A stretch of 64,000 bases of DNA. Source: Gnetum montanum (Eukaryota > Streptophyta > Gnetopsida > Gnetales > Gnetaceae). A program made the translations under genes and the position numbers. The notes below the pieces were generated by a model that was given only the letters and a program-made list of their open reading frames with translations, had not been told where the DNA came from and ran no database searches. The stretch lies in contig MNCI01007802.1 of assembly GCA_015680685.1 (NCBI GenBank), positions 531,400 to 595,399 on the forward strand, in the 5' to 3' direction. Shown here piece by piece: positions 47,944 to 61,400 of this stretch (within the stretch, counting starts at the first letter, position 1; every line of letters starts with the position of its first letter).

Positions 47944-49976
47944 TACCCCCATGGCTAAATAAAAATTCGTCCTCAAGTCAAAGAAAGTGAGGAACAAGTT
48001 CACTTAATTACACAGTGGATAGGTATTGGAATATTGACTAACTAGAAATTTATTCATGCCATAGTGGAGAGTTGAACACAACAAGATTGGGACACAGACA
48101 TAGAATTACAAAATTTATTGGAACTCATGTGGTTTTTGGTGGCAGTGGCTCCTCCATGGGTGCCTTTTCTTTGTATTGTGCTCTAGGCTTCTGAGATTGA
48201 TACCATTGAAAAAGTGCTTGACGTTTCTCCTCTCCTACTCAAGGATTATGATCTGTCCATATTGATGTTCCAATGTTTGATGTAGTCAAAAATTTCTATG
48301 GACACGGTAGCTACAGGAATGCTTGGTTGTGCTTTACATGTTATGTTGCAAATAGTCATCATTCCTTTTCATAGGCTCAGCCCTGACCTTTTCACCTTTT
48401 TCTTGGCCAAATTGTGCAGTGATAGGAGTTCCCTAATGGATGTTGAATGATTGTGCCTCCTACTCTACATTTTCTACATGAGGTCCTTGGCCTCTACCTC
48501 GCCTTGGGCATTCAGTTGCACCTTGAAAAGGTCCTCCTTGTTGTCCTCTTTTTAGGGGCTATCTATAATCACACAAAGATCAATTTTTATTAAGGTTATT
48601 AAAAGAAGTTCAATTATTTCATACCTTTCTCATTGCTTTTAATAAATGTTGAATTCTTTGCTTAGTGTGATTTTAGAGTTAGAAATGTTTTCAAGGATGT
48701 TGTGCTAAAAGTTTAATGTTAGACCTGATTTGTTTAGGTGACACATAAAAGGATATATAATGGTTTTGAGGAAAGTTTTATAAAATGATGAAAAAGGAAA
48801 GAATAGATTTGGAAATGAAGTATTTGGAGGGTATAAAATGATGTGGTGGTGTGTAACAAGTACAAATTACAAAAGTTACGCAAGTGGGTCCTCCCCAGGG
48901 CAGGTTCCTACCTATGATGCCCTTGTGTAACCACACCTAAAAATGTCCATAGGCACTAAAAGGATGAAATGTAATCCATACCAGTTTCCCAAAACACATA
49001 CATGTAAATACCACAGTGATGAGGTATGTATTCTATGCCACACATGACACAAGTTACAAATACTTAGATAGTGAGATGAAATGAATCGTAGAAGGGATTG
49101 CAGAGATTGGGATGTGAGGTAACTGACCCAGGGCACAATGAATCCTTAATGTAGGTCATGATTAATGTGTCATTAACCCATCACTCCAAAATCAAGAACA
49201 AGTCCATTCCTCTGATTAGTGACATCACAATGTTTCATCCAATGATGGGCAACCATAAGAGCATCATGACAGCAAGGTGTACGATCACTTGGTGTCTTGT
49301 CCATGGGAGGAGTGATTTGGAAGTTCTCTATGGCACATACACACACATTTTTATCTTGATCTTTTCTTTCTTGTTTCTTGTGTGTTGTTGTTGTTGTTTT
49401 TTGTTTTTCTTTTTATCTTCTTTGGCACTTTTTCCTTTCCAACAGTGAACCAGAGAAGCTGCCAACCTTCTAGTGGAACCCATAGAATAGCATTGAGTGC
49501 CTTGATTACACTTACTCCCATATTTCATTAAAACTTCAAGGATCTTAGTACAACCAAGCTGCATGATGGCACCTATAGATGTCACCAAAAAGAATCCACA
49601 AGTTCCCTTGATGTCACACCCTTGTCATTCCTTCTTGCTCCATCATTTTTTTCTCTAGGCATAATGAGCATAGCATTACTTTTAAGTTTTCATGATATCA
49701 AGAATATCATTGTACCTAGAGTAGGACCTCTTATTAATGAATGGTTGGGTGGATGTTGTGAGCTCACTCTCCAAATAATTAATGACCTAAGAATTGATAA
49801 CATAGAACAACACCTCAACTGATGAGTCACATGAGTATTTTATTCACCAATGAGATTACCCATAAAAAGATAAAAAAATAAACAAAAAGATAAAACAACA
49901 AATTGAAAGATGAAAAAGTTGGAAAACAAAAATTGTAAAATTAAAGAAAAGGAAAAATATTTATTAATTTTTCTTG

Positions 49977-52012
49977 TTAGAATGGAGGATATCCCCCATA
50001 ACTAAATAGTTGAGCATAGTTGTAATTAATAAATGAAAGGTTAGGATCCATGCATGTTGGAAATACTGGGACCCAATCATATCCAAACCATTAGGTATCT
50101 TTTGATGTGGTGGTTGGAATGTACCCAACTTGGGGTTCACACACTTGATTAAAGTTGGCATAATGGGGAAAATTATAAGATATAGTCATATGATAAGGAG
50201 TTGTCCCACTACGACATCCATGATTGTAAGTTGTTATGCAAGGATTGATATGTCTCCCTACATGGCTATATTCATTGGGCCGCATGGTCGTTGGAGTGTT
50301 GATTGGTGGCCTTGATAAGGTAACACGAGGTGTTGGGTTGAGGACAAGGATGCACCACCGTGTTGGAATTGTGCTAGGTTTGAGGATGTAGTGGTCTTAG
50401 AACTATGTAGTCCCTTTCTATGGTCATGCCTAAAGAAGGAATGCCTTTGATGTTGTGGAGGATTCTCACTACAATTGATGGTAGTAGCATAAGAAACATT
50501 TGTGGGTCGATGTTGTGAAGCAAAACCTTCTATAACACTTGGTGGCAATGTGGAAGGAGGTGAAGGATGAGAATGTTGAAATTGAGGAGAAGTGTAATGT
50601 ACATGAGGTGGTGGTCCTATTGGAGAGGATATGGGTTAATAGTATTTACAAGAATGATAACAATGTAGTGAGAGAGAGGATATTGACCTAGTTGGGAAAA
50701 CAGGATATTGAACATAATAGGTGCTTAGGTTCGGATGATATGAAGGGTGTAACTAGTTTAAGGGTGGCCTCCCCCACAACTAGGATTTTTGCCATTGTGA
50801 TTGAACACAATATCTTTGTATGAACATTGGATGTAACATTCTTCCCCAATGCTTATATAAATGTGACAAGATTGGGTATTGACCTTTGAGGTGATCATAC
50901 AGGAAAATTTCGTACTGATATGTATGATTAGTAGTTGAGTTCTTATTTTTTTCAACCCTTCTTTCTGATTGTCTAAGGGTGTTTTGTCCTATTCCTGGGT
51001 TCTTCATGGTTTCTCCTCTAATAATGTTGGCATATTCTCCACATTTTTAACGTATCCATTCTACCATCTTATTGATCTTTGCCTCAATTTCATCTAGTGA
51101 TTGTAGTACTAGCAAAGATGGTTCCACCTCCTTGAAGTGAGTTGATTTATCCTCTTTATGATTATGGATCTTTGTTAAATTGAGATTTTGGTCCTATTGA
51201 GATTTTTCAACATTCTCCCACTCATCCATTTCTCCTTCTTCTTTTGCTACCCACTTAATAAGCTCTTGGAGTTGGTGGGTTCGTAGTTCATATAGTTGAC
51301 CTGGGGCATACATCCCTAGGGTTTCCCTTGTTTCATTAAGGAGCCCATCTATGATGTGGTACATTAGCCTTTCCTCGAAGAATCCATGGCCTGGGCAATT
51401 GTTTAACAATGCATAAGATCTTTCTAAGGCCATGTCCAAGGGTTCATTTTGTGCTTGTTTCCACTATTGGATTTGTCTCCTCAAGGCTAACACTCTTGCA
51501 TAAGTTTGATATATTTCATTGAAGAGTTCTACCATTGTTGGCTAATGTCGAATTGATTTTGGTCTTAAGGAACTATACCATACTTTTTCTTGGCGAATGA
51601 GTGTCGTAGGAAAGAGCTTAAGTTTTTTCCACCCATTATCAATATTGTTCCATAAACAGGCATCATGGAAGGCTTGTAAATGTTTTTGTGAGTCTAAATC
51701 GTAGCCTCTTGAAAATTTCGAAAAGCTGTTTAAATCAAGCCTAGGTAGATGGCTCTCCTTACAATGCCTATGGGATATTTGAATAGCCTCTTGTATATGC
51801 ATTAGGCTCTTAGTTGCCAGCATGGGTTCATCATCACTAGGTAGATTATGCATCTATGACTTGGGATAATGTTGTCTTTGTTTATGTACATAGGAAACCC
51901 CTGCATCAAATTGAGTACTCCAAACTTCATCTTCATCATCATATAATTTGTTGGTTCTCTAATGAATTTCCTTACTATTTTTTACATTATCATAGTCTTG
52001 TGAGAGAGACAT
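49977..52012 (-). pseudogene. Gag plus proline-rich tail, element B
   Basis: The start 'MSLSQDYDN' at 52012 parallels element A. The core includes 'LDLNSFSKFSRGYDLDSQKH' (about 51715-51655) and a long open piece 'MDMALERSYALLNNCPGHGF' (51439 on). A P/S/Y-rich tail ends with 'SYGGYPPF' and a stop at 49977-49979, as in A. The knuckle-like region near 50870 has lost its first cysteine. A few stops and at least one frameshift are present. The 'ELIKWVAKEE' segment preserves the TGG codon that is TAG in A. Confidence 0.85.
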
Positions 52013-52144
52013 GGTTGTGAATTTGTGTGTAACTTATTTGAAATTACTTCTTTCTAAAAGATATATCATGAAGGCTTCATTACAATGATCTTGGATAATG
52101 TAACTAATCCAAATAAGTAGCACCATCCCTAGCAATGGCGCCAC

Positions 52145-53092
52145 TGATGAGTGGCAAGGTACCCCTACACTCAACCATACAAATACAAGTGTTCATGCAC
52201 AATTTGGTCGAACTCCGTAGACAGACTAGTTGTGGTATCTACATAGTTACTCATTGATTGTAGTTTACTATCTTCCCACCTAGACTAATATTTTCTTTAT
52301 CATGTATGGTTTAGTCCAGAGTGAGGTGTATGATATGATTTCTAACCTAGTGCTACTCCTAGAGGCAATGGAAAGTAACTTTCATTAAGCTAATAGGGAA
52401 TGGGTGAAGAGAGTCTAAGCTAATAGGAAAGGGGAGGAGAGAATCTAAGCTAGCCTAGTTGCGATGAGTATCCATTCCTTAATCATCTATACACAACTTG
52501 GACCTTGTGTACCACTACCACTAGGCTAACCAAGCGCATGTCCTAGGTACACTACTGGGATACCAAGTAGTCACACTTAAATGCACGTGATTAGGTCATA
52601 CTTATTCTGTGTTTAATAACAGGGATAGGAAATAAGGGTAGAGAAATATTAACTAAGAAAGCAATAAACAACAATAACAATTAAATAACTAAAACTAAGT
52701 GTATGCTACAATGATGAAGTAATTTTGATCTTTATTGCTGGTTATGTACATGTCCAAGTACATCACACTCGAATAAAGGTTCTATACAATTACAATCACC
52801 ACACTGTAGGCATGCACTCAAAAATAATTGTAACTCTAAGAAGGGAAAACTGTAAGAGTTCGGGTAAGGGACTAAGAACTAATGCCAAAACCAAGTGCAC
52901 CTACCTCTTATTTATAGGCAATGATATAGGTCCCGACATTGGATGTCCGATATCGCTTGGTAGGCTATGATATTGTGTACCCAATATCAAGGGTCTGATA
53001 TCAGGACTCATCAGACTTGGTTTCTTGTACCTGATATCAAGGGTTTGATAATAGGGGCTCAATATCAGCACCTAGCAAACCATGATTCATGA
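52145..53092 (-). repeat. 5' LTR of element B
   Basis: The LTR is about 948 bp, visibly closer to its partner than the LTRs of element F are to each other. It has the same GATATC-rich U3 (52925-53080) and AATAAAGATCAAAAT on the minus strand near 52730. Confidence 0.85.
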
Positions 53093-53182
53093 GGTGGGAA
53101 TGTATTTATAGTTGAATATAGACACTATGTCAACAAGACCTCATTGATGTAGCCAACAAAACTATGAATTATCATACCCCTA
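53093..53182 (-). repeat. 3' LTR of element E, first 90 bp
   Basis: On the minus strand it starts TGATAATTCATAG after the tract CATAGGGGTA and has CTATAAATAC near 53105 before meeting element B's target duplication. Confidence 0.75.
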
Positions 53183-53389
53183 TGAATGAATGAAAACTTG
53201 TCCTTGAGTTCTTTTACAAAATTGGAAAGGTTTGATATTATTGACTAACCTTTCATAAACAAAATAGATTAATTTGACAAAAAATGAAGTGCTTGAGTGT
53301 ACAAATCAATAGATTATAAAAAATGACAATGTTCAGGACACAAAATTGAACACCATGACATGAATCGTCAAAATTGGATAGCACATTCC

Positions 53390-56300
53390 TTAATGACATG
53401 AAGTTTGGTGGAGAAGATCAGACGATCCCAAGCAGTTATGGCTCCTAAGATTCCAAGGGACCTTCATTGGCTTCATGCATGGGAAGTGGTCTAGGTAGCT
53501 ATGGTTGTCCTGCTACTACTACAACTTCTAGTAATAGGTAGAAAGCATCCAACAGTGCTTTGATTTTCTCCTCCTTACTTCTGGGAATGTGCACTGTCCA
53601 TGCAGCTTTGCCAATATGGGTTGGAACGAGCACATCCTAGGGACATGGGATTGTTGGAAACATATCCTTCATGTTGATGAACCAAGTAGTGAATTGTTTG
53701 CGTTCAATGTCAAACCATCTGACTGTATTCTTTAGCTCATGAAAATCATTCATTCTTTTGGCTAGGTCCTTAGTAGTTGATCATTAATCTATGAATCGTG
53801 CTCTGAGAACTTTGAGTTTAGTGTTTGTAGTCTCAAGATTCTACTTGGTATCTTTATGGTGCTTGAACTCTGCCTTGTATAGAAAATACAAGCTAGCCAC
53901 TTATTTTTCCAACTCTAACTATGGCCATCTAGTAGTCAGCATGGCCAAGTTTGCATAATGGAGATTGATGATCTCCATGTACTTTGTCATTTTTATTATT
54001 TGCAACTCCTTCTATAAAATCTCTACTTTTTTATAAGCATTCATCCCATCAATGATGGGCTACTAAACTTCTTTCCCTTGTTGGAGTTGCTAGAGGGCTT
54101 CATTTATTTACACCTTCACCAATTGGATGTGCTTCTCATTGACTTCCTTTTGCAAGCCAACTTGGCCTTTATAATGATTTTTTATTTTTTTAAACTTTAA
54201 GGCTTCATTTTTCTAGGTGTTGATCTCAATAGTAGACTTCTAGTGCAAGGCACGAACTTCCTCCATTGATAGATTTTGATCCTCTGTGGCCAATATTCTT
54301 AACTTGGTGTTCACCCTGGCAAGTTGCTTTTACTTTTAATGAATAAATTATTGCATTTGTTTCTTGTGGGCATAAACATTACACAGGTGATGATTCTGTG
54401 TGGTCAGAGCCTAATTCTCCTAACACATCTCAACCAAGTTCTTATGAATTGAATACATATTTTCTTCTACTCTGAACTAGTTGAGGATGATGGTCACTAC
54501 TTCATCCTTAGCCTTCTTGAATCATTCTTGAAGTTGTTGGAAATCTTCATATTTGGTTATTGTTGGGCTAAGGATTACAGGATCAACAAGGTAGGCATGT
54601 AATTCAGAAACTTTTGTGGCCAAGCTATTGGTTTTGTGCTTGAGCCATTTCAAGTTGCCCCTCTAAAATGATGCACTTGCCCCTTGTGTTTAGTAGCTTT
54701 GATTGGGTTGCGGTGATGTTTTTTGGAAGGTTGAAGATATCTGGAATTGGTTTCTTAGTCTCCACCAGTTAATCTAGCAATTCTTCATGCTAGGATGCAT
54801 TGAATTTTTTTCTAACTATGCTTGCAGACATCTACACATCTCGAAGTGTAGATTCATCTAGTACAGACACAGTAGGTGCATTTAGTGCTTTAATGACACG
54901 GTTAGCAACTACCTTGGTTTTCGTCTCCTGCCCTTAGTGTTGCATCACTAGGATAGTTTTCCCCTCAACTTCCTCTAATTGCATCCAGAAGGTGGTAGCA
55001 TTCCTAGAGATTTCTAGTAATAAATGATGTTGTGATAAGGGCACCATCACCTCTTGAGCATTGGGATCTTTCCTCGTAGGAAACTACATTAGTTGGATAG
55101 AGAATATTGGTCCACCTCTTTTCATTTGACTAATTTCTTGAGCCACCTCATTAAGATGACTCATTTCTAGTCTATACATAGATGGATTTGCACCACTGAT
55201 CCCTAGATTCTAATCTTGCTCAGTGAAGAGCTACTCTTCGATTTTGTGCAAGTGCTCATTGGCTGCGGGCTTTCGATGTTTTTTCTTAAGTGGGTAGTGG
55301 TGGTGTTGGTTTCTCCTTTTCTTGAGTTGTTGTTGGTGTCTTTTTTTTCATAATTTTAGACCATGAGGCCAAAGGATCATGCTTGATTATATTGTTGGAA
55401 TAGTGGATGATTCATACTCTTTTGCAAAGTTTTCATATGAGGCATGGAAAGGGCCTGGTTTTCCTTCCACATTTGTTTTCCTTGAAACACTTTTCTATCT
55501 CCAAGTAGATGAGTTGTGAAAGGTTCACACGAACTTTCTTGCTTAGAGTGGTGCATGCTTGGGCAGAAAACGTAGTTACCTTGTTGGTCTTCACCATTGG
55601 ATTGAGGTGATAGGCCACAATTTTAAAATAGATGTGCTTTGTCAGTGTGAGCGTTCCATATTCCTTATGGTCAACCCTGTAGCATCACTGATTCCACTCC
55701 TTTTTGGCCTTAGGATTAACTTTTTTTCATAGCTCTGCTAAATATGTTCCAATGTCAAGCAACCCTAGTGCCTGGGAGATAGCTTTGGCTGAGTAGGATA
55801 TTTGAATATTTTTGATCTTGATTATGGATCATGATCTTCAATTGTTCTAGAAGAGATATGTCTCTTCCATGTACCATTTTCCACTAGATGTGATGATTGG
55901 CCACATGGGAGAGGGTTGTAGTTGTGTTTTAACTTCTTTTGGAGCTTTCTCTAGGAATGATCTAAAGTTTATTTCTTGAAGAATTAATCATTGGATCTCT
56001 TAGGACTTGATGATGTCAAGGTAGGCCTAAGTCAAAGTGACCTCAAGCCTTGGCATGGGTCCTTGCACTTCTCCTCACTATGATTACTTAGTGGACACTT
56101 CTTCTTTTGGAATCTGTTGAATAGATTCCACTTCAGGTTTTTCACAAAGATGTCCCATTGGATGGGTTTCCTCTAGTGGTTCTTGGGCTTGTTCTTGTTG
56201 GCCCCTTCTAGCTCTGGGCCACTTCTCCCTTAGGTAAGAGGGTTCTCCTTCCTACGGGCATTTCAATTTTGTGCCATCTATAATTACAATGAGATCATGG

Positions 56301-56726
56301 GTTAGCAATCATTGTGTAACATGACATAATTGGCAGACCTTTATCTCTTAAGGATAGTTACACTTGGCTAAGTTATGATTATGATTGATTTAATTACTCC
56401 AATTATTATTTATTTATGTGTTATTGTTAACAAATAATCTTGGAGGCTATTGAAAGGATTAACTTTCAAAAAAATTGATGTTTGTATATTGTTAAGGTTA
56501 TTAACGCTTTAGGGGAGTTAGAAATTTTTTTAAAAATTTCATCAAAAATCTTAAGGTTTGTAGCCCCCATGATAAAGAGCTTACCTTTGGTAAGTTTAGG
56601 GTCAAAGAATGGAGTGATTTGGAAAAATGGTTGGAAAGTTAAGGGCTTTGGAAGGTTTTGGGCTTTGAAAAATGACAAAAGCTCCCTATGTGTTATGAGG
56701 CAAATGATAAAAATTTCTAAGTGCAT
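53390..56726 (-). pseudogene. Unidentified 3' ORF of element E (env position)
   Basis: A minus-strand coding stretch of about 3.3 kb, with interrupting stops, lies after integrase and before the 3' LTR. Segments in order are 'LTKGKLFIMGATNLKIFDEI' (about 56590-56530), an R/Q/E-rich part 'KWPRARRGQQEQAQEP' (about 56240), 'MVKTNKVTTFSAQACTTLSK' (55600 region), an S/T/E-rich part, a coiled-coil-like K/E/L stretch near 53830, 'RMNDFHELKNTVRWFDIERK' and 'HIGKAAWTVHIPRSKEEKIK' (53760-53580). I see no membrane segment typical of an envelope and recognise no domain. Shortened relatives of its ends occur in elements A, B, F and G. Athila-type elements are known to carry extra 3' ORFs, so a family-specific accessory gene is possible. 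Confidence 0.5.
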
Positions 56727-56730
56727 GGTG

Positions 56731-56840
56731 GTATATATAGGATTTTTGCACTACATCAATGAGGCCTCATCGATGGGGCCTTGTTGATGCAGTTGGCTAC
56801 ATCGACAAGGCCTTCTTGATGCAATTGTTGATCACTATAG
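56731..56840 (-). promoter_or_regulatory. U3-like TATA region inside element E
   Basis: An inverted-repeat-rich stretch (GAGGCCTCATCGATGGGGCC and nearby CTACATCGACAAGGCC) is followed on the minus strand by CCTATATATACC (56731-56741). Two words, CTACATCAATGAGG and GTTGGCTACATC, also occur in this element's LTR U3 at 53120-53170, in the opposite relative orientation. It lies just before the 3' ORF. An internal promoter is an inference. Confidence 0.4.
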
Positions 56841-57099
56841 ATGACCATTGACTTTGGTCAAACTTGCAAAATACAGAGAGTTTTTGAATGAAATTAGGAT
56901 CAAATGAAAGCTAAATAGGACAAGAATAGTATGAAATAATGAGAAGAGGATGTTGGAGTTCATAAATTTGGAAAAAAGGAGAAAAATTAATTTGGGGGAT
57001 GAATGAAATAAAAAGTTAAGGAGCACTGAGCATAATACACAATGGAATATGTGAAAGATAGGATTGTAGCAATGTCTAACATAAAAGCCCTTAACTAAC

Positions 57100-57200
57100 C
57101 AAACCAAAAGCTATGCAAGTGGATCCTCTCCATAGTAGGATCATGCCCTTGTTACCCTTGCATAACCTCAACTGAGTCCTTGGGTCCCATAGTCGATTAA
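57100..57200 (-). other. Conserved non-coding box of the element clan
   Basis: On the minus strand it contains GAGAGGATCCACTTGCATAG. It matches boxes at 10325-10425 (A), 21915-22010 (F), 28377-28475 (G) and 48851-48957 (B, -). All five lie between the last main ORF and the 3' ORF or its remnant. Confidence 0.65.
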
Positions 57201-58430
57201 TGGCTATGAAAAGTTAAGGACCAACCAAAAGGAATCTATTCAAGAATTCAAACACATCAGACCAAGACATAGAGCATGACATAGAACCTGGTAGTGAGGT
57301 GAGTTATGGAATCATGGATGGATAATAGAGAAGGTGGAATGGAGTTTCAAATTGAGGTCATAATAATTTCCTTATGGAATTTGTGTTTAAAATGACATGC
57401 GAAGGTCCATCCTTAGTCCAAACCAAAACCAATCACTTTTACTGACTTTGCATCACCACTCTAAGCTTGATCCACCTAGACGAGACATGAGAGTGCCTCC
57501 ACAAAACAACCACCATTCCATAAGGAGAAGAAAAGAGAGAAGTAGGAAAGTGAGAGAGGGCCTTAGTTAGAGTGAACCTTTAGGCATAGGTGCATGTCTT
57601 TCTAGTTCCATAACTAGTGCTTGTAGCCTATTTATTTATCCAAGGGGTGTACTTTGAATTCCCATCATTTTTCTATATTTTTTATTTTTTTTGAAATGAA
57701 AACCACACCATGCAAGGACTTATTCATTTATTGTTTCTAAGGAGTGTGCTTTGAATTTCCATCATTTTTTTGGATGGGAACCACACCATGCAAAGACTTA
57801 TTTGACTTCCTATCAGTGGTTGGAATGGAATGATAAGAGGTTCATGGAAAACACTCAAGAACTCAAGAAGAAGAGTACAAAGAGTATTGAATCACCTTGA
57901 AGTCATACCCTTTACAAACCTTTGAATCTTTTATAATTCTAGAACCACCAAGGTCACCAATTGATTAAAAAAAATTTTATTGGAAGGGACCTCAAATTCC
58001 TAGAACAAGGAAAAATTATAGAGTTTATTGGATTGGTGGATGACATGTACTCACTACCTATTTCATAAAAAATAAACCATCTCAAATTCATCAGACATTA
58101 GAATTCAAAAATAGAAACTAGACATTGATAATCACAACATTAAGCACAAACCATCATTAGTAAACAACAACAGTGACACTGTGTCTTGTGGCAATAAAGC
58201 AATTTTATTAACAAAAATGAGGAAATATCATACTTGAAAAAAATAAAACAAAGTAAAATATATAAGAAAGTGTGAAACAATCAAGAAAGGTTCAAAGGTA
58301 CTAACGATGGTGTAAAATTAGAAAAATCAAAAAATCAAAACTTTGTAAAATAAATATATCGTAAAATCAAAAACATGGAAAAAAAGGTATAAAAAATAAG
58401 AGGCCATATCTATTGTTAGCATGGATGGCT
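57201..58430 (-). other. Non-coding spacer between integrase and conserved box, element E
   Basis: A/T-rich, with worn repeats shared with element F's 3' region (for example the stretch about CCATCATTTTT near 57665 and 57760, duplicated). No ORF supported. Confidence 0.5.
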
Positions 58431-58439
58431 ATCTCCTCC

Positions 58440-61400
58440 ACAACTGAGCTAGAAGGAGGAGATCCAAAAAATGGAACGTGGTTGTCCATTTGTCAAGGTG
58501 GTAGTTGCATTGGCTTGTCTTGGTTCTAGAAAAGGCTTTACTTGTTGGATGGTGACCAACTGCTTTTTATTTGGGCTTTCAATCTTATAGATCAACATGG
58601 CTCCAAAGGAAATGGTTTGACCAATTATATAATGTCCCTCCCATAATGTTTGAAATTTTTCCTTATGGGGCACATTTGTGTAGTAGAGGACCTTATCTCT
58701 TGGTTGCAGTTTTACCTTTCATATTCTTAGGTCATGACATTGCTTGTCAAATGCCTTGTGCATCTCATTCAAAGATAGGGCCACTAATTGATTTTCATCT
58801 AGTACTTTTAGGTTGATCAATCTCTTTTTCTATGCTAGACTTAGGTCAAGATTCAGATCATAGGTTGTTGGGAGTGTATGGAGCTCAGATTGAATTAGGA
58901 GCATTGGAAGTTTTCCATACACCAACTTGTAGGGAGAGTAGCCAATAAGAAGTTTCCATGTTGAATGATAATCCCAAAGGGCATCATTAAGTTTTTTGCT
59001 CCAATATTTCCCATATTTGCTAATGGTCCATGTTAGTATTTTTGCTATTTCCTGATTGGTTACCTCTACTGGACCATTGGCTTGGGGATGGTAAGATGTT
59101 GTTCATTTATGTTCAACCCCCAAGCATTGCATTAAATTTTTAAAAGTGAAACTTGTTAAATGAGTTCCATTGTCAAAAATTAGTTAACATGGTACCCAAA
59201 CCTATTTACAATATTTTGTTGTATAAATCTAGTAGCAATGGACAATGTACAATTATTAATGACTATTACTTTTTCCCATTTTGTGTAGTAGTTGACTACT
59301 ATGATAATATATGCCTTTCTATTGGACATGGGTGTGATGGGACCCATGAAGTGAACACCCATATGTCAAAAGGTTCCAGTGCTTAAATTCACTATTGAGG
59401 ATCTTCCATGTGAGTGGTAATCCCCCCATCTTGTTGACAATGTTCACAAGATTGCACAAACTCATGGGCATTCCTAAATATTTTAGGCCAATAGTATCCT
59501 ACCATCAAGATTTTTATGGTCGTGCATCTCCCTGCATAGTGGCCTACACAAGGTCCTTCATGAGCATACTGAAGAATGTGTAGTTGATCTTCATCAAGAA
59601 CACACTAACAAATAAAGCCATCGACACACACCTTGTAAATGTGTTCATTGATTTCCATGGAATATTTGTCTTGATGAAGAAATTGTTGTTTCTTTCTGAT
59701 GTCAAGATCTTGTGGCATCTCCTATGTGAGAAGATAAGTGAGGATGCCATTGTACTATGCTATTTCTATGGGAATTTGTTCATTTATTGCTCCTATAAAG
59801 AGAATTTCATATGGAAATTAATCAAAGAGTGGGATCCCCTCCTTTTTATTATCCCATCTTAAGTGAGAGATTTGGTCAGCAACCACATTATTGATCCCTT
59901 TTTGATCTACCATCATGAGATCAAATTCATACAAGATCATGAGCCACCATATGATGGTGGCTCATTGCTGGCTTGTTCATGATGAAGCGGATTGCACTGT
60001 AGTCTGTGTGCACAAATACTTTGTAGCTTAGCACATAGTACCTGAACTTTTCAAAAGCATACACCACTACCATTAGTTCTTTCTTCACGGTGATGTAATT
60101 TAATTATGCTCATACAATGCTTCAACTCATGTAGTGGATGTAGTATGGGTGTTTCTTATTGTCCATCAGCATGAGCATTTCTCCCAAGGCATAGTTATAT
60201 GCATTTTTCATGATGTGGAAAGGTCTAGATTAGTTTGGTGCTCACAGGATTGGTGTTTCTATGAGTTTCTCTTTTAACTGTTGGCATGCATGTTCAAATT
60301 CCTTAGTCCAGATGAAAGGTGCATCTTTCTTTGTAAGCTCTACCAATGGTTTTTCAATCTTAGAGAAATTCTCTATGAATTGTTGGTAGTAGCCAGTGTG
60401 TCTAAGAAGTGATCAAACATCTTTAACTATCTCTAGACGGTATGTTATTCCTTGGATGACCCTTATCTTTTCTAGTTTTAGATCAATCCATTTTTGTGAA
60501 ATTTGATGCCATAGCACAATGCCTTCTTGGACCATGAGATGATGACTCTTCTTTCAGTTGAGCTGTAGGTTTGTTTCAACACATCTTTTTAATACTTGCT
60601 CAAGGTTTTTTAAGGCTTGCTCAAACATAGCTCCATAAGTGGAAACGTTATCCATGAAGACTTCCACACCACTATCGATTTGTTGCTGGAAGATACTAAG
60701 GATCAAGCATTGAAATGTTGTAGGGGAATTTCATAGACCAAATGAAATCTTACAATATGTAAAATTTCCATAGGAACTTGTGAATGTTGTTTTGGCTTGA
60801 TCTTTTGGTGCAATTTGGATTTGGTTATAGCCACTATAACCATCCAAGAAGCTATAATAACAATGCCCCAGATATGGTGTCAAACATCTGATCCATAAAT
60901 GAAAATGGAAAATGATCTTTAAATGTTACCATATTCAATAACTTGAAGTTAATGCAGACCCACCACTTGCAACCTTTCTTTGGCATGATTACAAGTGGGC
61001 TAACCCATTCATTATCCATGATGGGATAGATGAACCTTGCCTTGAGGAGTTACTCAATTTTCTCTTTGAGGATTTACTTCAATTTGGGGTTCATCCACCT
61101 TTGTGGCAATCTTCTAGGCTTTATGGTTGGATTGGTGTAAATGCAATGCTAGCATGTCTTTGGATCGATTCCTGTTAACTTAGGATATGACCAAGCAAAG
61201 GCTATTGGCCATTTGTTAACCACCTTTAACAACTTTTCTTTTTGTTCAAGAGAAAGTTTGGCATTAATTATGACCAATTTACCATTATTTAAAAATACAT
61301 ATTCTATGCTAGCTAGTAGATTTTTTAGCTCCAAAGGCTCATGTTTGAAGTTATTAGGGATTTCCAACTCTCCCCAATAGGTGTCATCATTTTCGTCAGA

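Larger units (their letters stand above)
46997..53092 (-). mobile_element. LTR retrotransposon B, gag-only, inserted in the 3' LTR of element E
   Basis: The 3' LTR is 46997-47943, the 5' LTR 52145-53092, and the target duplication GGTGG lies at 46992-46996 and 53093-53097. The tRNA-Asp primer site (TGGCGCCATTGCTAGGGAT on the minus strand, 52126-52144) is better preserved than elsewhere. Gag starts at 52012 and ends at 49977. No pol is present. The conserved box (48851-48957), a short R/Q/E-rich remnant (48300-48560) and the polypurine tract TGGGGGTA follow. The architecture is the same as element A but the LTR U3 differs. Confidence 0.88.

Noticed and set aside
53390-56726. Classical retroviral envelope gene
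   Set aside because: The position fits, but I found no signal peptide, transmembrane segment or cleavage site in the readable frame, so it is called an unidentified 3' ORF.
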